DNA of 32,228 nt from the IMG/VR virus record IMGVR_UViG_3300020419_000054, positions 1-32,228 of that record; one strand, written 5' to 3'. This DNA is from a virus. The notes beneath the pieces are model-generated. The model saw only the letters and a list, made by a program, of their open reading frames with translations. It did not search any database and was not told the DNA's origin. Of the stretch, positions 15,973 through 25,200 are shown in pieces (the first letter of the stretch is position 1; every line of letters starts with the position of its first letter). A program made the position numbers and the translations under genes.

Positions 15973-18900
15973 TTATCCGTTAAAGTCGTCTCGTTCAGTT
16001 CTGCTAGACATGAACATGTTTAGCGCCGCTAATCCACCGCCTAGTGGTCCATTTACAATAAATTGTGGACTTACTGAAGCCATTGCACTTTCATTATTAG
16101 ATCCTGCCGTATTTGACATTATAAGCCCAGACAGTTTTATCTGTCCAGCTGTCAGTTCGTTTGTAAACAGGTTAGCACCACCACCTGTAAATCTGTTCTC
16201 AATGTAACTTTTTAGTGCTTTTTGTGTAGGTACAATGCTGTTTGACGATGCAACAAATGTATTCTCTGTAGAAAATTCGTTAATTGTTGCTTGTGATCCG
16301 CCTAAACTAATACCACCTAATCTTAATTCATCTAGTCCTGATAAGTCAAAGAAGTCTGCACTTAAAGTTACTCCACCTTGTGCTTGACTAACTCTAAACA
16401 GTTCACCAACTCGATAGTTACCATCTTGGTCAGTACTTGTGTAGAATACTCTACCACCATTTGATTCAACAACTTCGTTAGCTTGTTCTGTTTCGTTAGC
16501 AAGATCTTGTCCAAAAACATACAACCCAGGATAGTTTGTATTTGTAAAGTTACCTGTTCCAATGTCTAAGAAATCATGTCCTGTCAATCTACACTGACTG
16601 TATCTTTCTCTTATAGTTGCTGTTGTACCATGTATAGGTGCTGTGCCTCTTGTAAGTACAGGTGATATTTGGAAAGTTAATTCTATGTTCGGGCTAGTAC
16701 CACTATTAGCTGTAACTTTAACAACTCTGTAAATTGTAGTATCTTGTCCTGTTATTCTAAAGTTAGATCCAGGTCCTGGAATTGCTGTAACTCCTGAAAT
16801 CTTCATAGTATTACCTATTTGCAATTCTTCTGCAAAACCGTCTCCAGTAAGTGTAATTATTGCACTCTGATATCCTACTCCTCTATTGTAGAAAATAGGT
16901 TGAGGTAATACACCGTTCTTAATAGAAACTGTATAGTATGGTTCACCGTATGCTTCAGGGTCGTATATAGTTACTGTTGGAGCAACTGAATATCCACTGC
17001 CTGGGTCATATAATTTAAACTTATCAATTTTTCCGTTTGCAATTTCTACTCTACCTATTGCTCTAGCACCTGTTGTAATAATATTTCCGTTTGCTGTTGA
17101 ATTTAATCCGACAAATGCTGGTAAGTTGTTTTTCTTACCGCCTACAATATGTGTTAGGTTACTGTTGGTTGCTTTTATCTTCCAAACATAACCGTTATCC
17201 GAAGTCAATGTTGTACCAGTTGAACTTACTGCAATAAACACTCCTTGAGTATATGCAACTTTCCAATCTTCTCTACCTGAATCACCTACTAAGCCTGAGT
17301 CATACCAATTAGAACCATCTGCACTGTAAATTATTCTATCTGCATTGTCTAATGATGCAACCCAACAGTTATTACCAAAAACAATATCACTGTATTTTTC
17401 AGTACCATCTAATGTAACTGCTGAACCAGATGACCAAGTTGCTCCGCCATCAGTTGAAGTTGATGTTGTACCAGTTTCACCCATTGCAATCCATTTTCCT
17501 GCACCGTAGGCTATACCTTTTATATCAGTTGATGACGCTGTTGATGTATTCCATGTAGCAGGAACAACTGTTGATGATCCATCAGTTGTTAGCACTGCTC
17601 TATAAACAGTAGCAGTTCCAGTCGCTGTTGCTATAATAGTATTTCCATCTGAGCCTCCTAATTGTACAGCACTCCATGGTTGTCCAGCTCCAATATTAGA
17701 ACTATCCCATGCTATACCATCGTTTGAGAATCCCATAATCGCATCGTTGTTTGCAACACCAACTATTAATGATCCACCTTTACTAAATCTATTCCATTGT
17801 CTACTACCAATAGTAGCAACATTTTCTCTTTCAGTCCAAAGTGATCCGTCTGCTGATACATACCATTTTGAAGTTCCTGGTACTGAGTAATAAAACTGTC
17901 CTGTACCGTCGGAGTATCCTATATCTAAAGATCCTGCCGCTACTGAATTATTTGTTTGTGCATGTGGAGGATCTGAAAAAGTCACTCTAGGTTCAAATTC
18001 ATATTCCGTTGTAGCATCTAAAGTCAATGCTGAAACTTTACCTGGAACAATATTATCCCAACCAGGCTGTTGATCACTTTCTCTGTAAACCATTGCAGTT
18101 TTAGTAGAAGGATCATAGTTCCAAATATATCCAAATTGTCCTGAACCAACACCGCCTTTGATTATAATTCTCATACCGTTCATTTGTGCGGCAGTTCTTG
18201 CTTCTGAAGCCGCAAGTGTAATCTGATCTGTATCTCCGCCTTGTGCATTGTTAGTTGCAAATTTATATCCTCGACCACCTATATTAGTACTATCTCCTAG
18301 TGGTGGAAGATCTAATGTAATTTTATCAATAGCACCGTTACGTATTTCTTGCCATCTCATATCAAGTCCAGTACCGTTTGCTTGACTGACTGTTGGTGTT
18401 GCTGTTGAATATGTTTGTCCGTTATTATTGTATGCCAATGCTAATACGTTTGTATTGCCTACTAAAATATCTTCAACTGCCGCTTCACCTGTTCTATTGT
18501 TTACTGTAACAGTTTGAGGAGTTTCAGCAGTATCGTAACCTTCTGCTACTGATCCAAAGTCACCATATGAGTTGTTACCATTAGTAGCTCTGAGAATACC
18601 TCCACTTTCTGCAAGGTATCCAATGTGTGCGTAATATGTAAACACAGACACTAGCTCTGAACGTCCTAGATTTGTTGCCCAGTATCCAATACCATCACTT
18701 AATACCTGTGTAAAGTCGTTAGCAACTATTGATCTATTTCCGCCATCATGTAAAGCACCATCAATCTTCATACCAACACAATTATCTCCTATCGTTGATA
18801 CTCCTTGAATGTACGGAGATTTACCAGCTTGTATTCTTTCCATATTTACTGCACCTGCAGATGCACTCTTAAATAAGTGTGCAGATGTGTTTGAACTTAT

Positions 18901-21546
18901 TCCAACGTTCATAGTAATGCTCGTTGCGCCAACGGCTGTAATTAAAATTTTCTTATTATAGTAAGGATCAGTTGTTCTTGGATAAGGATGATCTGTTTGA
19001 TGACTGTCCATTGCACAAGTCCATACCAAGCTACCTGCATCAATAGTAACTGCTTGTCCTACTTTAATGTTGTGAGCCCAATTAACAGAGTCATTACTTG
19101 AACTTACAAATCTATGATCATATACACCATCTGGATTAATACCAACATTTACTGTAATAGATGTTCCTGTTGTAGCTATAATTTTTCTTTTTTCTCCATA
19201 CGCTGGATCTGTCACTCTTGGATAAGTGTGATTTGTATCATAATTGTCTTTTGCACATGTAAATGTTAGACTGTTATTATCAAATGTTATTTCTTCTCCA
19301 ACAGTCAATCCGTGTGTTGTGCCGAACTCTAATTTCATAATACCAGTTGCAGGATCGTATGTTGTGCCTGTAGTTGGAGTGTATCCTGCTACAGGAATTG
19401 TTAAACTCATTACACCAGTTGCAGGATTATATGAACCACCTGTTGGTGTATATTGCATTTTATTTGTTGATGCAATCCATACTGAACTATCAGATGTTCC
19501 TGTACCTGGATCTAATGAAACAAATGCTCCGCCTGATGGACGCTTAGTTCCATAAGTATTTGCCGCTCCTAAAGTTCCTGTTAAACCTTTTAATGTACAA
19601 TCTCTAATACCGCAACCATTTCTTACATAAAACATATCGTTGTTTACGTTGTTTGTTGGAATAGTTAAATCATCTGGATTAGGATCTGCCACTGTTGTTT
19701 CACCCTTGACAGTGTGTGTTCCTGCTACAGCTGGTCTTATTGTTGTTGTTCTAAGTTCTGCACCTTGTAAAACAACGTTAGCTGGAAGACTGATAGGAAG
19801 TATTTCAGCATAATCTCCTGCCGATACCTGAACCTTTGCTCCAATACCCACTCTATTATTTTCATCTCTTAATAGATATGCCATTGCAAAACGTACAGTT
19901 CTAAATGGAGCGTTTAATGTTCCACCTTGTGCTTCATTATCAACTCCGTTTTCAGCTACATAATATAACTTTCTTTGTAAGTCGATAGTGTCCCAAGAAG
20001 GCATACTATTAGTTGCTCTTAATACTTGACCTGTTGTTCCGATTGCTAATCGTTGTGTATCAATTGCTGTTGAATCTTGATCTTCAAAAGTTTTAAGGTC
20101 ACCCTTACGTGCTAGTTTGTTCGTTCTAGTACCTAGAATCATTAACTTCCAGTAATCTTGTTGAGGTTGTTCAACATCAAGATCTGGTCTTGAATCCGAT
20201 TCAGTTGATCTGTGATATTTTACACAAACATAAGCAGAACCCTGCCAAGAAACAATATCTCCTGCATAATATTCTGTGTTATCCTCCCAAAAATCTCTAT
20301 GATTTCTACCTTCAATTACTTTTTCCCAATATGTTGGCCACGAGTCTGGTTGTAAGTTTGTGCTATCTTGAATAGCAATATATAAACTACCTTGTAATCT
20401 TACAAAGTCACCTGTTCTATAATCAACTATAGTTGAGCTGTCTGCCGATCCTGCATTATTCCAATCATTTCTAAACTTGTATCCTTCAAATGTTACGTTC
20501 CAATCAGTTGGGTTTTGTCCTGGTTTTAATCCAACACTATAAGTTATAGCTTTGTAAATGTATCCACCGTAAAGAACTAAATCACCAGGTTGATAGTAAA
20601 CATTGTCTGCCCAAACACCTTCGTATTCTGTTCCTGGCAAATAGGTTCCCCATTTTCCTGCCGCTGTATCTGTTTTAAATCCTGCATTACCTGATGTTGA
20701 TGTATGTCCACTTAATGCTTTTACAAGGTTGCCACCTCTTTTTACAATATCATTTTTCTTATATCTATATGCTTCTTGCCAAGCACCTGAAATAACTCCA
20801 GTATTCTCATCTGTTTTAGTAACATATTCGATACCTTCACTTTGTATTTCCCATTTAGCTTGATCTTCTTCAAGTCCTAATGTAATATTATCTGCTGAAG
20901 TATGTCCATTGATACACTTGTAAACTATTCCACCATATTTTGCAATATCATTTACCTTGTATCTTGTTCCAATTGACCATGTTCCTCTCCAAGTATCTGA
21001 ATCAGATAAAACTGTCCATTTAGCTTGGTCGGCTTCTAATCCTAGTAATATTGTAGCCGCTGATACGTGCTGAGCAGTACACTTATAAACTTTACCGTTA
21101 TATCTAACAAGATCGTTTATTCTATAAAGAGTATTAATTGTCCAGTTGTATTTCCAATCTGCTGAAGAAACTGCAACAAGTGTCCATTTGTTTATATCTG
21201 CAATTAGACCGTCTGTTGCTGATGAAAATGTTGCTGAAGATGTATGTGATTCTGTACATTCATAAACTGATGCACCATATTTTACCAAGTTACCTATAGC
21301 GTAAAATGTAGAAACTGTCCATAAGTTTTTCCAACTTTTTCCTTCTGACTGTTTCTTCCATTTAGGTCTTGCTGGAGTAACATCAGTACCGCCTAAATCG
21401 TTGTAAAAATCTGCTGATGCATGTGTTCTTAGTGCAACATAGGTAAAACCGTTGTACTCTATCATATCGTCTACGACATAATCTGTACCACTGCTCCAGT
21501 AACTTTTCCAATTAAATCTTATTCTACTTAGTTTAAATTCTGCCAT
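15973..21546 (-). CDS. Giant fibre, 1857 aa: CBM5/12-like repeats, beta-helix, Asp-box propeller
   Basis: This is the largest gene here and a paralogue of the 1614-aa fibre. Both start MAEFKL-x-RIRF and carry eight CBM5/12-like repeats (here residues 1 to about 469). KLYYVAENGVD (about 529) opens the beta-helix. Residues about 745-889 are a two-copy insert, each copy with FTCAKD or WTCAMD, TxHxYPR, TDPxYxxK and ITVNVGI or ITMNVGI. The shared core RSIVANDFTQVLSDGIGYW follows. Residues about 1200-1480 contain five Asp-box motifs (VSADGSLW, SNDGIAW, STDGGATW, YSADGSNW, TSDNGYVW), the mark of sialidase-type beta-propellers. No sialidase Arg triad or FRIP motif is evident, so binding is likelier than catalysis. 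FYTSTDQDGNYRVGELF (about 1705) is the shared C-terminal signature. No helical insert of the 1614-aa type is seen. Confidence 0.8.
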   Translation of the reverse strand: MAEFKLSRIRFNWKSYWSSGTDYVVDDMIEYNGFTYVALRTHASADFYNDLGGTDVTPARPKWKKQSEGKSWKNLWTVSTFYAIGNLVKYGASVYECTESHTSSATFSSATDGLIADINKWTLVAVSSADWKYNWTINTLYRINDLVRYNGKVYKCTAQHVSAATILLGLEADQAKWTVLSDSDTWRGTWSIGTRYKVNDIAKYGGIVYKCINGHTSADNITLGLEEDQAKWEIQSEGIEYVTKTDENTGVISGAWQEAYRYKKNDIVKRGGNLVKALSGHTSTSGNAGFKTDTAAGKWGTYLPGTEYEGVWADNVYYQPGDLVLYGGYIYKAITYSVGLKPGQNPTDWNVTFEGYKFRNDWNNAGSADSSTIVDYRTGDFVRLQGSLYIAIQDSTNLQPDSWPTYWEKVIEGRNHRDFWEDNTEYYAGDIVSWQGSAYVCVKYHRSTESDSRPDLDVEQPQQDYWKLMILGTRTNKLARKGDLKTFEDQDSTAIDTQRLAIGTTGQVLRATNSMPSWDTIDLQRKLYYVAENGVDNEAQGGTLNAPFRTVRFAMAYLLRDENNRVGIGAKVQVSAGDYAEILPISLPANVVLQGAELRTTTIRPAVAGTHTVKGETTVADPNPDDLTIPTNNVNNDMFYVRNGCGIRDCTLKGLTGTLGAANTYGTKRPSGGAFVSLDPGTGTSDSSVWIASTNKMQYTPTGGSYNPATGVMSLTIPVAGYTPTTGTTYDPATGIMKLEFGTTHGLTVGEEITFDNNSLTFTCAKDNYDTNHTYPRVTDPAYGEKRKIIATTGTSITVNVGINPDGVYDHRFVSSSNDSVNWAHNIKVGQAVTIDAGSLVWTCAMDSHQTDHPYPRTTDPYYNKKILITAVGATSITMNVGISSNTSAHLFKSASAGAVNMERIQAGKSPYIQGVSTIGDNCVGMKIDGALHDGGNRSIVANDFTQVLSDGIGYWATNLGRSELVSVFTYYAHIGYLAESGGILRATNGNNSYGDFGSVAEGYDTAETPQTVTVNNRTGEAAVEDILVGNTNVLALAYNNNGQTYSTATPTVSQANGTGLDMRWQEIRNGAIDKITLDLPPLGDSTNIGGRGYKFATNNAQGGDTDQITLAASEARTAAQMNGMRIIIKGGVGSGQFGYIWNYDPSTKTAMVYRESDQQPGWDNIVPGKVSALTLDATTEYEFEPRVTFSDPPHAQTNNSVAAGSLDIGYSDGTGQFYYSVPGTSKWYVSADGSLWTERENVATIGSRQWNRFSKGGSLIVGVANNDAIMGFSNDGIAWDSSNIGAGQPWSAVQLGGSDGNTIIATATGTATVYRAVLTTDGSSTVVPATWNTSTASSTDIKGIAYGAGKWIAMGETGTTSTSTDGGATWSSGSAVTLDGTEKYSDIVFGNNCWVASLDNADRIIYSADGSNWYDSGLVGDSGREDWKVAYTQGVFIAVSSTGTTLTSDNGYVWKIKATNSNLTHIVGGKKNNLPAFVGLNSTANGNIITTGARAIGRVEIANGKIDKFKLYDPGSGYSVAPTVTIYDPEAYGEPYYTVSIKNGVLPQPIFYNRGVGYQSAIITLTGDGFAEELQIGNTMKISGVTAIPGPGSNFRITGQDTTIYRVVKVTANSGTSPNIELTFQISPVLTRGTAPIHGTTATIRERYSQCRLTGHDFLDIGTGNFTNTNYPGLYVFGQDLANETEQANEVVESNGGRVFYTSTDQDGNYRVGELFRVSQAQGGVTLSADFFDLSGLDELRLGGISLGGSQATINEFSTENTFVASSNSIVPTQKALKSYIENRFTGGGANLFTNELTAGQIKLSGLIMSNTAGSNNESAMASVSPQFIVNGPLGGGLAALNMFMSSRTERDDFNG
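18880..19310 (-). repeat. Tandem duplicated TC/YPR module inside the 1857-aa fibre
   Basis: Two consecutive copies of about 65-70 residues share the order SL[TV][FW]TCA[KM]D, T[ND]H-x-YPR-x-TDP-x-Y-x-[EK]K and a closing TSIT[VM]NVGI strand. This places a Cys, a His and an acidic residue at fixed positions in each copy. The duplication interrupts the beta-helix and is absent from the other three giant fibres. Confidence 0.75.
20140..21546 (-). repeat. Eight tandem CBM5/12-like modules in the 1857-aa fibre
   Basis: Repeats of 50-64 residues follow the same scheme as in the neighbouring fibre. Examples are YKVNDIAKYGG with CINGHTS, and YRINDLVRYNG with CTAQHVS. Later units degenerate (YRTGDFVRLQG, YYAGDIVSWQG). 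Unit order parallels the 1614-aa fibre, indicating that an ancestor with the whole array was duplicated. Confidence 0.8.
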
Positions 21547-21564
21547 TTTTTACAACCTTTTATG

Positions 21565-21572
21565 TATTTATT
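21565..21572 (-). promoter_or_regulatory. Putative late promoter (AATAAATA) for the 1857-aa fibre
   Basis: The minus strand reads AATAAATA. It overlaps the stop codon of the 119-aa gene by two bases and lies about 20 bases before the ATG of the 1857-aa gene, ahead of an AAAGG ribosome-binding site. Confidence 0.5.
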
Positions 21573-21930
21573 ATACTCCTGTAGGGTATTCATGACCCTC
21601 ATTTACTTTAACTACAAGATTTCCACTTGCGTCTATATAATATAGTAAACTTCTGTTATCCCACTTAAACTGTTCATAATTTAAGTTGTCATAAACAACT
21701 TCGTGGTTAACATTTCGTCCTTCGTAAAAGTTCTCGCCCATTTCGAAATCTTCGTAATTCTTTGAAGGATCACCTTCAGCATTTAATTGTATGCTTTCAC
21801 CACTTTTTAATTGATCAACTTTAGCAAAGAAAAGTTCTCCATCATCTGTTCTTCGTAATCCATAAAAATACCTTGCATCGGTCTGGTTAACCATATCTGT
21901 AATGCTTTGCCCTAAAAATGTATCAGCCAT
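21571..21930 (-). CDS. Small conserved-looking virion protein, unknown function
   Basis: This is 119 aa, acidic and not assigned. It starts MADTFLGQSITDM, has YFYGLRRTDDGELFFAKV and an aromatic/acidic middle (YEDFEMGENFYEGR), and ends HEYPTGV. The Asp/Glu-Tyr pattern suggests a small beta protein. Its ATG shares one base with the preceding stop (TAATG) and a GGAG lies within the end of that gene, so it is translationally coupled to the 109-aa protein. Its position between giant fibres suggests a virion or tail component. No transmembrane segment or signal peptide is seen. Confidence 0.6.
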   Translation of the reverse strand: MADTFLGQSITDMVNQTDARYFYGLRRTDDGELFFAKVDQLKSGESIQLNAEGDPSKNYEDFEMGENFYEGRNVNHEVVYDNLNYEQFKWDNRSLLYYIDASGNLVVKVNEGHEYPTGV

Positions 21931-22259
21931 TATACTATCTCCACTATGCTGAGTATAGCATCTAATGATGCTGTTTGATCAGCTGTTATATATAAAACGT
22001 TTGTTGCGTCCAAAACAATTTTTTCACCTTTTCCTATAGGTTTCATTGATGTATTAGGAGCAATAGGCATGTCTTTTACTAAAAATCCTATGTTACTAGC
22101 TTCGTCACCAATTTCTATGCTACAAGTTACTATTGAATCTGTAAGGTTTGCAATGTTCATTCCTATAACAGTTGTACTTGTTGCCGCTGGAGTTGTGTAA
22201 ACAATTACCCTTTGCGTTCCTATGTCTTTTGTTACTATGTTTTTAAAATTCGTTGCCAT
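21930..22259 (-). CDS. Small beta-rich virion protein (family with 10740-11063 and 29918-30262)
   Basis: This is 109 aa, Thr/Ile/Val-rich. The order VIVYTTPAATSTTVIGMNIAN, a charged turn, then EKIVLDATNVLYITADQTASLDAILSIVEIV parallels the 107- and 114-aa proteins, with a DQ-x-x strand and an IE or LEV end. A compact beta-sandwich such as a virion connector or decoration protein is plausible, but this is inference. It lies just after the 1240-aa fibre gene and is coupled to the 119-aa gene. SD AGGAA precedes the ATG. Confidence 0.6.
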   Translation of the reverse strand: MATNFKNIVTKDIGTQRVIVYTTPAATSTTVIGMNIANLTDSIVTCSIEIGDEASNIGFLVKDMPIAPNTSMKPIGKGEKIVLDATNVLYITADQTASLDAILSIVEIV

Positions 22260-22268
22260 ATCTTATTC

Positions 22269-25200
22269 CTATAAAGTTAATGCAAGTTTAATTGCAATCT
22301 CCTCTGCGTCGTTAAATGTAACAGCACCAGTAGATCCTGCAACTGATACCCAGTTACCAGCAATGTCATATATTTCAACCCTGTCTTCAACTGTGTTATA
22401 ACGCATCATCCCAGTTTCTGGACTTGGATGTCTATTTGCATTATTACCAACGGGTATAACAAAGCCACCAGTACCTTGGACTTTAAAGTATCCTGTACCA
22501 GTTTGTTTTAAGGTAGTAACTGCACCATTTACAGTATTAGTTATCTGATTTCCATTAAAACTAAAGTTTTCTATGGATACAAATCCCCCACCATTTGCTT
22601 GTAAAACTAAGTTCTGATTAGTTGTAATTGTCTGTAGTGTGTTGCCTGATACCGATATATCATCAACTTCTAGCTTTTGAATATCAAATCTGTTAGCAGT
22701 TACATCTGCTACTAATGATCCGCCAGCATAAAATCTAAGTTTATCGTCATCTGCACCTGGAGTATTTTCTGCTGTTATGTAAGTATCTCTATCTGCATCG
22801 TAAACACCGCCCAGTGTAGACCATTGTCCGTCATATGCTTCAAATACATTTGTGTCAGTATTATATCTCAACATACCTGTGACTGCAGATCCAGGACGTT
22901 GTGCAGTTGTTCCTTTAGGTAATACTAATGAACCTGTACCACTAATTTGCACTGATTCGCTGTTAGGATCTAAAATAATTTCTCCACTTGGATTTGAAAT
23001 AATATTTGAATCAAATCTAAGATTATCTATTATAATCTTACCTGCACCGTTTGGTAAAAGGCTAAGATTACCACTACTTGATGTTGAAGAAATTGTATCG
23101 TTATCAATAGTGATATCATCGATAACTGCTTTTCCTACATTTAGTTCAGACCAAGCTAAGTTTGTAGTTCCTAATTTGTAAGTATTATCTATGCTAGGAA
23201 TAATATCACTAGCAATCTGCGCCTGTATATCAATAGTATCTGTATTTTCATCACCTAATGTAATGTTTCCACCAATATTTACATTTCCAGTTACATCTAA
23301 GTTTCCAGTTACACTGACATTGTCAAGTAAATTTATTGTTCCGCCTGCACTGTTGATGTTTACATTTCCGCTTGTACTTGCGATTGTATTTCCACTTATT
23401 CTTATTGCACCTGATTCAATTTTTGTACCGTCAATAATAGTTGTACTTGTGCCGTCAGTAAATGTAATACCTTGATTATTATTAAATAAAAATTCTGCAT
23501 TTGTAAAAGTAACTTCACCTGTTGATTGATTTACTCTAAATAAATCTCCAACCCTAAAATCACCTTTATGATCAACTGTGCTAAAATAAATGTTTGCTCC
23601 ATTAAGCGTTGTGACTTCATTAGCTTGAATAACTTGTGTTGTATCGTTAGTAACTTCTTTACCAACGCCTATATAAGCAAGGTTCATTCCAATAGCGTAA
23701 ACTGTTACTCCTGATCCATCTCCATATAGTCCATAATTACCATAGACAGATGCACTTGCAATACTTCTTATTTCTCCACCAAAGTCTGTGTGGTCAATAA
23801 GTGTAAGTGCAGTTGCCGTTGAGCCGCCTGTAAATCTTATGTCTTGTATAAAGGTATCATCATCTGTAACAATCTGACTTCCGTTTGCACTATCAAATGA
23901 TAATTTAAGGACAGTATACTGATCAACTATTGCTGATGCTGTTGGAGCCGAAAATGCACTACTTACTCCTGTACCTTTTCTTACTCTGACATCGTCAATT
24001 CTTCCAGTTAAGTCACTTGAAGCTCCGTCAAATCTAGAACCCATCACCATAGGTTTAGTTGTTCCTAAGTTCGTACTATTTCCTGTTGCTGTTCCTTGTA
24101 ATGCTCCGTCTATAAACAATCTTACTGTAGTTCCTACTCTAGTAACCATTAAATGATAAAAAGTTGTATTAACCAATGTTACGTTTGGTGCTAATATAGA
24201 TGTTGTTCCAAAATCTACTTTTGGTTTGTTGTCTACAAAATAAAAGTGTAATCCGTTGTCTGTTGTAGATCCTGCTCTAAAATCAAACATTGTTTCAGTG
24301 CCAGTGTCATCGGACAAGTAAATATATCCTTCTACACTAAAGTCTCCAGTTCCAAAACCAAAATCTGTTTGTGTAGTAACAGTAAATCTGTCGCCCGTGC
24401 CATCAAAAAGCCCGATACCTGTTCCCCATTTTACTGGATTAGTTGTAGTAACCTGTGCATTTCCTACTGCTGTTACTGTCTTTTTGTTTCTACTTAATGG
24501 TGTAATAAAACCTGTTGCTTTGCCGTCAATTATCACTGTGTTTGTAGCAACACTTTCAATTGTTGCTGTTGCAAGTTGTGTACCACCTGCATCATATAAT
24601 GTTATAGCGTTTCCGGCACTTGGAGCGGATCCACTTAATCCACTATATTTAATTTTAGTTTTTCCGTCACCTTTAAGTCCTGCTGAACCGTCTACAATCT
24701 CAATACCTTTATCAGCAAAATATGTAAAACAGTTTAACCATTCAACTCTTGAGCCATTTGTTACTTTCAATCCAGTGACACCAGGAGTAATAAAAGTTAC
24801 TGCATGGAATAACATTCCTGCTTCTCTTGAATCGCTGTTTGCTACACTACCATCTAGGTAAGCACCTCGGCCTGCATCTCCTGAAGCAAAGCCTCTCGGA
24901 TCAGTATTGCTTGTAGTTGTACCTTGTGTAATAACAGTTACGTTTCTTACATAAGGTGAACGTAAATATACCCTGAAATTTGGTGCAAACTTAAAAGCGT
25001 ATCCTTCGTTTGCTCCAGAATTAAAAAAGAAATCTTTGATTGTTATATCTTCTACAGTAGAATCACCCTGCATTAAAAATGCATCTTTACTTTGCGTTCC
25101 TGAAGTTGGACTTACCTCTACTGATCTTAAACTATGTCCTTTAACAGTTACTCCTAATGGAACTGTCATCGGAAATGCTTCTTGATATGTGCCTGGATAA

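Noticed and set aside
17095-17960. Active sialidase (neuraminidase)
   Set aside because: Asp-boxes alone mark the propeller fold; the catalytic Arg triad, Tyr and FRIP motif are not recognisable.
19244-19555. A 103-codon plus-strand reading frame opposite the 1857-aa fibre
   Set aside because: Shadow of the minus-strand gene; Pro/Val-rich composition and no SD.
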